Shown: piece by piece, positions 25,588 through 34,068 of the stretch
How positions within the stretch are numbered: the stretch's first letter is position 1
Layout: each line of letters begins with the position of its first letter
DNA from: an uncultured Oscillospiraceae bacterium
Lineage (GTDB): Bacteria; Bacillota; Clostridia; Oscillospirales; Ruminococcaceae
DNA: 64,000 nucleotides
Direction: 5' to 3'
NCBI GenBank assembly: GCA_910588145.1
Contig: CAJUPO010000010.1
Coordinates: 1-64,000, forward strand
Notes under the pieces: model-generated
What the model was told of the DNA's origin: nothing
Seen by the model: the letters and a program-made list of their open reading frames with translations, nothing else
Databases searched by the model: none
Translations under genes and position numbers: made by a program

Positions 25588-26370
25588 TTGGCAAGAATTT
25601 ATCCGCTTTTTAGTTCAAGCAAAGGCAATTCATCTTTTATAGGGGATAAGTCCGGAGGAATCCTTATCGACTGCGGAGTATCGTTTAAAAAACTTTCCCA
25701 GGCTCTTGAGCTTTGTGAAATTCCCCTGGAGGCAGTGCAGGGAGTTTTTATTACCCATAGCCACTCCGATCATGTCAAGGGACTTAAAATGCTGACTAAA
25801 AAAATACCGGTTTCAGTTTGGGGACAAAAAGAAACTCTTGACGAGCTTCTCTCAGAGGGACTGATCTTTCCGGGAACAGAAGTAAACGAAATTACCGGAG
25901 CAGTTTGTACAGCCGGAATGGAGGTAATCAGCTTTGATACTCCTCATGATACCGTACGAAGCTGCGGATACAGAATAAACACTTCCGACGGGCGAAGCTG
26001 CGCTGTATGCACTGATTTGGGATGCGTTACCGAGGAAGTAGAAAAGGGTACGAACGGGTGTGATCTTGTCCTGCTTGAGGCAAATTATGACGAAACCATG
26101 CTGAAAAAAGGACCTTATCCCTTTATGCTTAAGAAAAGGATAGCGTCAGATCACGGGCATTTATCAAATATTTGCAGCGGAAATCAGGCGGCAAGGCTTA
26201 TAGAAAACGGTACTACAAGAATCGTTCTGGGACATCTGAGTCAGGAAAACAATACGCCTCAGACCGCTGAAATAACTGTTGAAAAAGCACTGTCTAAATT
26301 TAAACGCAATACTGATTACATACTTAGCGTTGCTCCGGTGGAAACTAAAGGCGAAATGGTGGTGTTCTGA
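25588..26370 (+). CDS. Metallo-beta-lactamase-fold hydrolase (YycJ/WalJ-like)
   Basis: A 260-residue cytoplasmic metallohydrolase. The N-terminal LFSSSKGNSSFIG and ILIDCGVSFKKL are typical of the YycJ/WalJ group. The metal-binding motif is THSHSDHVKG, with further ligands in DTPHDT, ASDHGHLSN and a late GHLSQENN. Family members are 5'-3' exonuclease-like proteins linked to cell division and mismatch repair in Bacillus; a role here is inferred. The start is a TTG after AGGAGG. rlmH follows at 2 nt, matching the Bacillus neighbourhood, where the walRK operon and rlmH lie near each other. Confidence 0.9.
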   Translation: MARIYPLFSSSKGNSSFIGDKSGGILIDCGVSFKKLSQALELCEIPLEAVQGVFITHSHSDHVKGLKMLTKKIPVSVWGQKETLDELLSEGLIFPGTEVNEITGAVCTAGMEVISFDTPHDTVRSCGYRINTSDGRSCAVCTDLGCVTEEVEKGTNGCDLVLLEANYDETMLKKGPYPFMLKKRIASDHGHLSNICSGNQAARLIENGTTRIVLGHLSQENNTPQTAEITVEKALSKFKRNTDYILSVAPVETKGEMVVF

Positions 26371-26372
26371 TT

Positions 26373-26846
26373 ATGAATGTACGGATAGTCTGTGTGGGAA
26401 AACTGAAGGAAAAATACTTAAGGGACGCCGTTGACGAATACACAAAGCGCATCCGCAGGTTCTGTAATTTTGAAATTAAAGAGCTTGATGAGTTCAGGCT
26501 TCCTGAAAAGCCGTCTGATAAGGAAATCGAAAAGGCTCTTGAAGGGGAAGGTAAAAATATTCTCAAAGAATGCAGAGGATACAAAATTGCAATGTGTATC
26601 GAGGGCGAGCGTTTTGACAGTCCTGAATTTGCGGACAAGCTTTATAAGGCAGGCGCTGAGGGAGGAAGCAGTGTTACTTTTATTATCGGCAGTTCGTTCG
26701 GTCTGTCGGAGGAGGTAAAAAAAGCTTCCCAAATGAAGCTTTCCATGTCGGAAATGACTTTTCCTCATCAGCTTGCAAGGGTTATGCTGGCTGAACAGAT
26801 ATACAGAGCATTTCAGATAAAAAATAACGGTAAGTATCATAAATAG
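26373..26846 (+). CDS. rlmH: 23S rRNA (pseudouridine-1915-N3)-methyltransferase RlmH
   Basis: A SPOUT methyltransferase that methylates pseudouridine 1915 in helix 69 of 23S rRNA on assembled ribosomes, using SAM. At 157 residues it has family length. Signatures are VGKLKEKYLRDAVDEY at the N-terminus, the knot loop FIIGSSFGLSEEV, and the highly conserved end MTFPHQLARVMLAEQIYRAF...YHK. It sits 2 nt after the yycJ-like gene and is followed by a terminator hairpin. Confidence 0.97.
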   Translation: MNVRIVCVGKLKEKYLRDAVDEYTKRIRRFCNFEIKELDEFRLPEKPSDKEIEKALEGEGKNILKECRGYKIAMCIEGERFDSPEFADKLYKAGAEGGSSVTFIIGSSFGLSEEVKKASQMKLSMSEMTFPHQLARVMLAEQIYRAFQIKNNGKYHK

Positions 26847-26891
26847 CTTGTTAAAAAATCGAGTTATATAAATTAAATAAAGAAGCAAACG

Positions 26892-26915
26892 AAACCGTAT
26901 AAAATTACGGTTTTT
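26892..26915 (+). terminator. Terminator after rlmH
   Basis: An 8-bp stem (AAACCGTA paired with TACGGTTT) with a 6-nt A/T loop, followed by T residues. Confidence 0.8.
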
Positions 26916-26926
26916 CTCTTTTTCTC

Positions 26927-26955
26927 TTGAAAACGAAGTCTTGATTTGTTATAAT
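26927..26955 (+). promoter_or_regulatory. Predicted SigA promoter for pssA-psd-GH5
   Basis: TTGAAA and a consensus TATAAT are spaced by 17 nt, about 35 nt before the pssA start. Confidence 0.75.
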
Positions 26956-26989
26956 GGAATAGTATTATATATTTAATAAGGAGAATTTA

Positions 26990-27616
26990 ATGATTGGATT
27001 TTATAATTATACAGTCGTCTTGACATATATAGGGCTTGTATCGTCTCTTTGCGGAATTTATCTTTCAATGAATGGCAGGCACGTTACGGCTGCCGTTATT
27101 CTTTTAATGATTTCGGGATTGTGCGATATGTTCGACGGTAAGATTGCCCGAACAAGAAAGCGTACTGAAAATGAAAAGCGTTTCGGGATTCAGATTGACT
27201 CCCTTTGTGATTTAATATGCTTCGGACTGCTGCCCTGCGCTATTGGTTATTCTATCGGTATGAATAAAATCTATCATGTTGCAGTGCTTGTATTTTTCAC
27301 CCTTGCGGCAGTTATAAGACTTGCGTACTTTAATGTTATGGAGGAAAACCGCCAAAAAGTGACCGCTGAGAACAGGCGTGAATATGAAGGACTTCCGGTA
27401 ACCAGCGTGGCGCTGATTCTTCCGCTGTTTTACAGCTTTAAAAAGGATATGGGCAGTCTTTTCCCTGAGATTTATATGATTCTGCTCCTTACAGTGGGAA
27501 TGGCATTTATAACAAAGTTTAAGCTTAAAAAGCCTAAGATGAAAACTATGCTGATTTTTATCGGAATCGGCGCTCTGGAATTTATCTGGCTTATATATAA
27601 GGCTAAGGTGCACTGA
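26990..27616 (+). CDS. pssA: CDP-diacylglycerol--serine O-phosphatidyltransferase
   Basis: A membrane enzyme that makes phosphatidylserine from CDP-diacylglycerol and serine. It has 208 residues with several membrane helices. The CDP-alcohol phosphotransferase signature DGx2ARx8Gx3Dx3D is seen from the DGKIAR segment to GIQIDSLCD. AAGGAG precedes the ATG. Serine specificity is inferred from the partner: psd, which decarboxylates phosphatidylserine, follows after 1 nt. Confidence 0.93.
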   Translation: MIGFYNYTVVLTYIGLVSSLCGIYLSMNGRHVTAAVILLMISGLCDMFDGKIARTRKRTENEKRFGIQIDSLCDLICFGLLPCAIGYSIGMNKIYHVAVLVFFTLAAVIRLAYFNVMEENRQKVTAENRREYEGLPVTSVALILPLFYSFKKDMGSLFPEIYMILLLTVGMAFITKFKLKKPKMKTMLIFIGIGALEFIWLIYKAKVH

Positions 27617-27617
27617 T

Positions 27618-28529
27618 ATGGGCGGAAAAATTAAAACCAGGCACGGAGAAATTATCGGAAGTAAGGGAAGTCAGGATAGACTGCTTGAAATTCTATATAA
27701 TAATCCGGCAGGAAAATTTCTGCTGAAGGGGCTTACTGCTCCGGTTGTGTCAAAGGCGGCAGGAGCTTTTTATAATTCTGCTTTATCACGCAGGCTTATT
27801 TTGCCGTTTATAAAGACGGCAGGTATTGATATGAGCGAGTATGAATCCTGTTCATTCAGAAGCTTTAATGAATTTTTTACACGAAAAATTCGCAGTGAGT
27901 GCCGAAAGATAGACAAGACCCCCGAAGCGTTTATCAGTCCCTGCGACTCAAAGCTTTCGGTTTATAAAATAGATGAGCATAGCCGTTTCATAATTAAAAA
28001 CGGAATTTACAGTACGGCTTCACTGCTGAAATGCCCTAAGCTTGCTGAAAAGTATAACGGCGGACTGTGTATGATATTCAGGCTTGAAGTAGATGACTAT
28101 CATAGATATATTTATCCTGATAGCGGAGTAAAGTCCCGTAATTATCATATACAGGGAAAGTATCATACAGTGAATCCTATTGCTCTTGACTCTGTGGATA
28201 TTTACAAAGAAAATACCAGAGAGTTTACAATACTTCATACGGAAAATTTCGGCGATGTGATTCAGATAGAAGTCGGAGCCATGCTGGTCGGCAGAATCAA
28301 AAACCATCATGAAAAGTACTGCTTTAAAAGAGGGGAAGAAAAAGGAATGTTTGAATACGGCGGATCTACCGTTGTTTTACTGACGCTTCCCAATGCAGTT
28401 GATATAGACAGCGTATTTCTTGAAAATACAGCCGCCGGTTATGAAACCATTGTAAAAATGGGAGAGCGCATTGGTACAGGACTAAAATTCAGACAGATTG
28501 GAGATAAAGATGGAAGAGAAAAAGAATAA
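27618..28529 (+). CDS. psd: Phosphatidylserine decarboxylase (proenzyme)
   Basis: Converts phosphatidylserine to phosphatidylethanolamine. It has 303 residues. Family segments are FRSFNEFFTRKI, SPCDSKLSVY, a central LEVDDYHRYIYPDSG and the self-cleavage site GGST in FEYGGSTVVLL; the Ser becomes the pyruvoyl group. Cleavage should give a large N-terminal and a small C-terminal subunit. It lies 1 nt after pssA, the standard pair. Its 3' end overlaps the glycoside hydrolase gene by 20 nt. Confidence 0.95.
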   Translation: MGGKIKTRHGEIIGSKGSQDRLLEILYNNPAGKFLLKGLTAPVVSKAAGAFYNSALSRRLILPFIKTAGIDMSEYESCSFRSFNEFFTRKIRSECRKIDKTPEAFISPCDSKLSVYKIDEHSRFIIKNGIYSTASLLKCPKLAEKYNGGLCMIFRLEVDDYHRYIYPDSGVKSRNYHIQGKYHTVNPIALDSVDIYKENTREFTILHTENFGDVIQIEVGAMLVGRIKNHHEKYCFKRGEEKGMFEYGGSTVVLLTLPNAVDIDSVFLENTAAGYETIVKMGERIGTGLKFRQIGDKDGREKE

Positions 28530-30654
28530 TAAGGGGCTGAAGATTGCAGTCGGCGTGATGGCGGCAGTAATTATAATTCTTGCAGTTATTGTGGCTGTGT
28601 TTGTTTTTAAGGGAAATAAAAAGGATGATCAAAACAGCTCTTCGGCGGCCGAGGTTGTGACTGAAGCTGAAACAGAGCCGTCAACGGAAAAGCTTACAGA
28701 ACCGGTAACGGAAGAACCGACTGCCGAACCTCATGTAAGTCCTGTTGAATCGGTTAACTTTTCTATGGGCAATGAGAAAAGCGACATTAATGAGATTCTC
28801 GACTATGATAAGAATAAGACCTATAAGGCAAAGCTCAGCGAGCTTGCTGAGGAAGGCGATAAGATAGATTCCTTTGTTTTCGTTTTCTATGCAGAGGACG
28901 GCGTTTCAAATATCAGCAGCTATAAAGGCGCCTGCGGAATATCAGTGGATAAATCCTGTCCGTCTGCAACAGACGAAGGCTGGTATCAGTCTGACGATTT
29001 TGAAATCAGTGTAAACAGCGCTTATCTTGAAGTGAAGTGGGACGTGCCTTCAGATATTAAAGATTACATCAATATAAGCGATAAGGGATTTATCGAAGTA
29101 GGATACTGGTGGGGCGGTGTTCAGAAGCTAAGACTTTCAAGCATAATCTGCAATTATACCAGAACGGCTGAAATTCCTGTTGACGGTACAAAGACAATCG
29201 AACCTGACATAAAGCTTGATTACGGAAGTGAAAGCTCTAAAACTGCCCGCATACCTCTCAGCGATATGATGAACAAGGGAGATGTACCTCAGTACTTTGA
29301 ATTTAATGTTGAAGCTTCAGGTGAACTTCAGAAATATTCAGGCGCATTCGGAATATCTGTTGATGATTCTTGTCCGGACAAAACAGATAAGGGCTGGTAT
29401 CAGAGCGGCAATATTGCTGTTTTAACAAATTCTGATTCTGCAACGCTTTATTGGCTCGTACCGGATGAAATCAAGGAGTACATCAGTGACGGAGACGTTA
29501 TGCTGGGATACTGGTGGAGCAATCAGCAGGAAATAAGACTTAAGTCTGTAACGGTAAAATACAGCAATGACGGATCTGTTCCTGCAAACGCCGGAATAAA
29601 TACGGAACAGGACAAGAATACTGATAATAAGACCGATAAAAACAGCTCTGAGGGAATGTCCGCTGCTGAAATAGTAAAGGATATGAAAATCGGCTGGAAT
29701 CTGGGAAATACCCTCGATTGCTATAATGTTACATGGGAAGTTTCCGATTTTGAAACTGCATGGGGGAATCCGAGAACCACAAAAGCGATGATCGACGCCG
29801 TTAAGAAAGAGGGATTTAATGCAGTAAGGATTCCGGTATCATGGAATGAGCACATGAACGGAAATAAAATTGACGGGGATTGGCTGAACCGTGTTAATGA
29901 GGTTGTTGACTATGTTATAGACAATGATATGTATGCAATAATAAATGTTCATCATGATGATTATACATGGCTTAATCCGTCAAAGGCTGATGAAGCGGCG
30001 GTAAAGGCTAAGCTTGTCAGCATCTGGGAACAGCTTTCTGAGCGGTTCAGGAATTATGATCAGCATTTGCTTTTTGAGGGCATGAACGAACCGAGAATAA
30101 TCGGCGGTCAGGACGAATGGACCGGCGGTACCGCTGAGGAACGTGAAGTAATCAACCATCTGTTTCAGGCTTTTGTAGATACAGTAAGAAAATCCGGAGG
30201 CAACAACAGCAGCCGTGCTCTTATTATCACATCTCATGCCGCTTCAATTGAAGCAGACGCTGTAAACGATATAGTTGTTCCTGACGATGACAGAATAATT
30301 GTTTCAATACACTATTATTCACCTTGGGATTTTGCAGGCGGAGAAAACGGTAAATCAGACTGGGGAAGTGATTCAGAAAAGAAAGAGCTTGACAAGGGCT
30401 TCGATTTCCTTAAATCTAAATTTATAGATAAGGGAGTTCCGGTAATAATCGGTGAATTCGGCGCAACAAATAAAAATAATGACAGCGTAAGAGCAAGCTA
30501 TATGGAGTATTATGTTAAGTCGGCAAAGTCCAGAGGGATTACCTGCTTTATATGGGATAACGGCACAAAGGATGAATTCGGACTTCTTGACAGAAACAGC
30601 CTGACCTGGCACTTTAAAAATGTAGTAGACGCAGCTGTAAAAGGCACAAAATAA
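28510..30654 (+). CDS. Membrane-anchored GH5 endoglucanase with two tandem carbohydrate-binding-like modules
   Basis: A 714-residue extracellular glycoside hydrolase. An uncleaved N-terminal anchor (about 10-33) is followed by a Thr/Glu/Pro linker (50-78). Two related beta modules follow (about 90-215 and 235-352), sharing CGISVDKSCP/FGISVDDSCP, GWYQS and VGYWWGG/LGYWWSN; they look like cellulose-binding modules. A polar linker (353-382) leads to the GH5 domain (385-712). Catalytic residues are Glu527 in LFEGMNEPR and Glu649 in VIIGEFGA. No dockerin is present, so it should stay on the cell surface. GGAG lies 6 nt before the ATG. It overlaps psd by 20 nt, an unusual partner. Confidence 0.93.
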   Translation: MEEKKNNKGLKIAVGVMAAVIIILAVIVAVFVFKGNKKDDQNSSSAAEVVTEAETEPSTEKLTEPVTEEPTAEPHVSPVESVNFSMGNEKSDINEILDYDKNKTYKAKLSELAEEGDKIDSFVFVFYAEDGVSNISSYKGACGISVDKSCPSATDEGWYQSDDFEISVNSAYLEVKWDVPSDIKDYINISDKGFIEVGYWWGGVQKLRLSSIICNYTRTAEIPVDGTKTIEPDIKLDYGSESSKTARIPLSDMMNKGDVPQYFEFNVEASGELQKYSGAFGISVDDSCPDKTDKGWYQSGNIAVLTNSDSATLYWLVPDEIKEYISDGDVMLGYWWSNQQEIRLKSVTVKYSNDGSVPANAGINTEQDKNTDNKTDKNSSEGMSAAEIVKDMKIGWNLGNTLDCYNVTWEVSDFETAWGNPRTTKAMIDAVKKEGFNAVRIPVSWNEHMNGNKIDGDWLNRVNEVVDYVIDNDMYAIINVHHDDYTWLNPSKADEAAVKAKLVSIWEQLSERFRNYDQHLLFEGMNEPRIIGGQDEWTGGTAEEREVINHLFQAFVDTVRKSGGNNSSRALIITSHAASIEADAVNDIVVPDDDRIIVSIHYYSPWDFAGGENGKSDWGSDSEKKELDKGFDFLKSKFIDKGVPVIIGEFGATNKNNDSVRASYMEYYVKSAKSRGITCFIWDNGTKDEFGLLDRNSLTWHFKNVVDAAVKGTK

Positions 30655-30658
30655 ATTA

Positions 30659-30690
30659 AAAAGCAGATACATTAAGTTGTATCTGCTTTT
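30659..30690. terminator. Bidirectional terminator between the GH5 gene and ppk1
   Basis: A 12-bp perfect stem (AAAAGCAGATAC paired with GTATCTGCTTTT) with an 8-nt loop between the converging genes. Confidence 0.88.
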
Positions 30691-30694
30691 CTTA

Positions 30695-32845
30695 TTATTG
30701 AGTTTTTTTAGACTTGGCTGTTGTTCTTCTGCGCCTTTTAGGCTTAGGGGAATCCGGATTCTCAGTTTTTAAAGCTTTTGCGGCTCTTGCACGTTCTTTA
30801 GCCGCTTTTTTCTTTTCCGCCTTTTTATAGGCTTCCTCAAAAAAGACTTGCTGAGAATTAACCGGCGGATTATTGTCATGCTTGTAGACATATGTTCCGT
30901 CCGGAAGCTGTTTTCTTGCTTTTACATTATCAGCTAACATTGTGCTGAACATATTGAGGATACGCTGTTTAATTCTCGGACTGTAAACCGGAGCAGCTAC
31001 CTCAACACGGCGAAGAGTATTTCTTGTCATGTAATCAGCGGAGCTTATAAAAATCTTGGATCTTTCTTTCGTTCCGAAAATATATATGCGGCTGTGTTCA
31101 AGGTAACGTCCTACAATACTGGTAACAGTAATATTTTCTGTTTGCTCCTCAATTCCTGCAACCAAACAGCATATGCCTCTGATAACCATATCAATTTTAA
31201 CTCCGGCACATGAGGCTTCTGCAAGCTTGTTGATAATAACCTTATCGCAAAGGGAATTGATCTTTATACCGATATATGCCGGTTCTCCGTTTTCAGCATG
31301 ATTGATTTCTTCGTCAATCATTTCAAGTACACGGTTCTGCAAACAAAGGGGAGCAATAAGAAGATGTTCAGCGCTTTCAACAAGCCTGTTTTCAGTAAGG
31401 GCTGTAAAAAGATTTTCTGCGTCTCTGCAAATTCCCTGATGAGCAGTCAGCAGTGACAAATCCGTGTATATAGCTGATGTTTTTTCGTTATAGTTACCGG
31501 TGCCCACCTGGCATACATATTCTTCCTTACCTAAGTTCATTCGCTTTATAAGGAGAAGCTTTGAGTGGACTTTAAGTTCTCTCGGTCCGTACATAATTCT
31601 GCATCCTGCGTCTTGTAATCTTCTTGACCAACCGATATTATTTTCCTCGTCAAAACGTGCTCTAAGCTCCACAAGAACAAGAACATCCTTTCCGTTTTCA
31701 GCAGCGTCGCAAAGAGCAGCGATAATTTGACTGTTTTTAGCCAAACGGTAGAGAGTTATTTTAATTTCGGTTACTTTCGGATCATTAGCCGCCTCATTTA
31801 GCAGATTTATAAATGGTCTAATGCTCTCATAAGGATAGCTTAATAAAATATCACGGCGTTTTATCTGCGGAATAATCGCTGTATTTTCTGAGATACTTGA
31901 AGATTTCTGTGGAATAAGCTTACCGAATTTCAGCATGGGGTTGTCTGATAAATCAGACAGTCTGCCGCTGAAGGATAAGTCAAGAGGCGTTTTCAGATAG
32001 AAGATCTGATTACTCTTAAGATTCAGTTTCTTGCATAGAAATTCAAGGGCTGGCTGGCTGAATGATTCAGAAAGCTGCATTCTTACAGGCTGAAGCTTTT
32101 TTCTTTTTTTGCAGAGTTCAGCCATAACCTCACGAAAATCCACATCGTGGTCAAAAAGACCTTCTTCAACGGTTAAATCGGCGTTTCTTGTGATTCTGAA
32201 CAGGGTTTTGTCGATAATTTTATAATTTTTAAAGACAAGGGGAGCAAAGTGGAAAATCAGATCCTCTGCAAGTATAAATCTTTTTCCCCCCAGTGGGATG
32301 ATTCTGTCAAAAAGTCCGCTGGCCGGAATTATGCCCAGCTTTAGATTTGACTTTGACTGAAGCTGGAGCGCACAATATATTTCTCCGTTTTTCAAAAATG
32401 GAAAAGGACTTTTCTTATCAATTACAAGAGGCGAGATAAGCGGTTTGATTTCCTTTTTAAAAAAGCTTTCCAGATACTGCTGATCCTCTATGGAGGCTGA
32501 ACGGAATGTGACCTGTTCTATGCCGTATTCCTTTAGCTCGAGCATAATATTTTTATAGGTTATATCTTTCATTGGTTCAAGCTCACGAACCTTGTCAAAA
32601 ATAGCGGATAGCTGTTCCTGAGCAGTCATTCCGGTTTTGTTATCCTTTTTGGTAGGCTTAACGAGCATACGGTCATAGAGTGAACCTACTCTTACCATAA
32701 AAAATTCGTCAAGATTACTTTGAAAAATTGCTGCAAAGCTTAATCTTTCCAGAAGGGGAACCGATGTATCCTGAGCTTCTTCAAGAACTCTTTCGTTAAA
32801 TTTAAGCCACGATAATTCTCTGTTTTCGTATATACTTCCTGCCAT
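30695..32845 (-). CDS. ppk1: Polyphosphate kinase 1
   Basis: Reversibly makes polyphosphate from ATP. It has 716 residues, near family length. The N-terminal ENRELSWLKFNERVLEEA, the middle SYPYESIRPFINLLNEAA and ITLYRLAKNS, and the phospholipase-D-like VELRARFDEENN are family signatures. The autophosphorylated His is in ELKVHSKLLLI, and a second conserved His lies in the GRYLEHSRIYIF segment. The last 40 residues are a Lys/Arg/Ala-rich tail beyond the usual end. GGAGG precedes the ATG. It has its own promoter and ends at a shared terminator. Confidence 0.96.
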   Translation of the reverse strand: MAGSIYENRELSWLKFNERVLEEAQDTSVPLLERLSFAAIFQSNLDEFFMVRVGSLYDRMLVKPTKKDNKTGMTAQEQLSAIFDKVRELEPMKDITYKNIMLELKEYGIEQVTFRSASIEDQQYLESFFKKEIKPLISPLVIDKKSPFPFLKNGEIYCALQLQSKSNLKLGIIPASGLFDRIIPLGGKRFILAEDLIFHFAPLVFKNYKIIDKTLFRITRNADLTVEEGLFDHDVDFREVMAELCKKRKKLQPVRMQLSESFSQPALEFLCKKLNLKSNQIFYLKTPLDLSFSGRLSDLSDNPMLKFGKLIPQKSSSISENTAIIPQIKRRDILLSYPYESIRPFINLLNEAANDPKVTEIKITLYRLAKNSQIIAALCDAAENGKDVLVLVELRARFDEENNIGWSRRLQDAGCRIMYGPRELKVHSKLLLIKRMNLGKEEYVCQVGTGNYNEKTSAIYTDLSLLTAHQGICRDAENLFTALTENRLVESAEHLLIAPLCLQNRVLEMIDEEINHAENGEPAYIGIKINSLCDKVIINKLAEASCAGVKIDMVIRGICCLVAGIEEQTENITVTSIVGRYLEHSRIYIFGTKERSKIFISSADYMTRNTLRRVEVAAPVYSPRIKQRILNMFSTMLADNVKARKQLPDGTYVYKHDNNPPVNSQQVFFEEAYKKAEKKKAAKERARAAKALKTENPDSPKPKRRRRTTAKSKKTQ

Positions 32846-32888
32846 TATTTTCCTCCGTTAGTCAGATGAATACTGTATTTATGTTATT

Positions 32889-32917
32889 ATTATATAGCAA
32901 AAGCAAATTATAGTCAA
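32889..32917 (-). promoter_or_regulatory. Predicted SigA promoter for ppk1
   Basis: On the minus strand TTGACT and a consensus TATAAT are spaced by 17 nt. This separates ppk1 from spoIID transcription. Confidence 0.7.
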
Positions 32918-32970
32918 GAAACTTCACTAACTTCAATGGTAATTATGGATAATTTTATGTATATTATACA

Positions 32971-33981
32971 TTATTTTTTGTTTATTTTTGTTCCGGGATA
33001 GTAATGCTCGAGAATTTCATGATAGTCTGAACCTTTTTCCGCCATAGCATTTGCTCCGTATTGGCTCATGCCGACGCCGTGCCCGTAGCCTTTTGTAGTT
33101 ACAGTAAAGCCGTCGTCATACTTAATTTCAAAGGCAGCGGATCTCAGGGAAAGAGCCGCTCTGATTTCCTGACCTGTTGTTTTTACATCACCGGCTTTAA
33201 TTTCAAGAACTGTTCCGGATTCGCTTGTCTTTTCAGCCGAGAACCATTTTTCAGGTTCCTTGTCAAGCTTTATATCGGGAAAAGCCGTTTCAAGGCGTTT
33301 TTTCATTTCTTCTTCTGTAAAATTGTATTCTTCAAGATATTTCGGAGCAGATTCATCCGCACTGCTGTCAACGGATACAAGATAGTCAACAGGACTTCCC
33401 CAGACATTTTCAGAGCTTTCGGTTTTTCCGGAGGACATTGAGTGGAATGCGGCTATTATCGGTTCGTCGTCGTATACGAGAATTTCGTTTTCAGTTTCTG
33501 AAACAGCCTGCTTGATTTTCTTTATGTAATTGTCATAATTTTCGCCGTAATATTGTTTTGCCTGATTTTCTGTAAAATATGCCTGATACTTTGAAGAATC
33601 ATTGGAAAAGTATGCTCCGCCCAGTTCAGGATCAGGAGAGGACTGGGCTTTCAGCTTCTGGCGTTCAGCATAGGTTCTTGCTGCAACAGCCTGTGCTTTT
33701 AGGGCTTCCTCGCTGAAGGTAGCCGGCATTTCTGCGCATACTGCCCCTACTGTATAGTCAAAAACGGAAATTTCCTCTACCTTTCCGGTAGTAATATCAA
33801 GAACCTTGTAGCTTTTATCGCCGGAATTATCCGTTTTCTTCTTTTCCTTTTTCTCCGTTGCTTCAACGCTGTCTGTATGGGAACTTTCCGGCATATCTCT
33901 GCCCCTTAAAATCAGGGGAGCGGCTGGAACGGTAATCAGCAGAACAGCGAATACGGCTGCGGCAGTAATATAAGATTTCAT
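32971..33981 (-). CDS. spoIID: Stage II sporulation protein D (SpoIID/LytB family)
   Basis: A membrane-anchored lytic transglycosylase that, with SpoIIM and SpoIIP, thins septal peptidoglycan to drive engulfment in sporulation. It has 336 residues. The N-terminal signal anchor (about 5-25) is followed by a Lys/Glu-rich stretch. The SpoIID domain (about 70-336) has FSEEALKAQAVAARTYA, AAFHSMSSGKTESSENVWG and the end GYGHGVGMSQYGANAMAEKG. The catalytic Glu is probably the one in FSEEALK. This suggests the host can sporulate, although spoIID-like genes also occur outside sporulation. Confidence 0.9.
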   Translation of the reverse strand: MKSYITAAAVFAVLLITVPAAPLILRGRDMPESSHTDSVEATEKKEKKKTDNSGDKSYKVLDITTGKVEEISVFDYTVGAVCAEMPATFSEEALKAQAVAARTYAERQKLKAQSSPDPELGGAYFSNDSSKYQAYFTENQAKQYYGENYDNYIKKIKQAVSETENEILVYDDEPIIAAFHSMSSGKTESSENVWGSPVDYLVSVDSSADESAPKYLEEYNFTEEEMKKRLETAFPDIKLDKEPEKWFSAEKTSESGTVLEIKAGDVKTTGQEIRAALSLRSAAFEIKYDDGFTVTTKGYGHGVGMSQYGANAMAEKGSDYHEILEHYYPGTKINKK

Positions 33982-34005
33982 AGTTATTTTCCTTTCCTTT
34001 TAAAG

Positions 34006-34034
34006 TTGACAGAATAGTGTAAATGAGGTATAAT
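34006..34034 (+). promoter_or_regulatory. Predicted SigA promoter for gltA
   Basis: Full consensus TTGACA and TATAAT with 17-nt spacing. The predicted start is near 34041. Confidence 0.85.
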
Positions 34035-34068
34035 TGAAATTAATTATACCAGAATGGGAGTGGTATCA

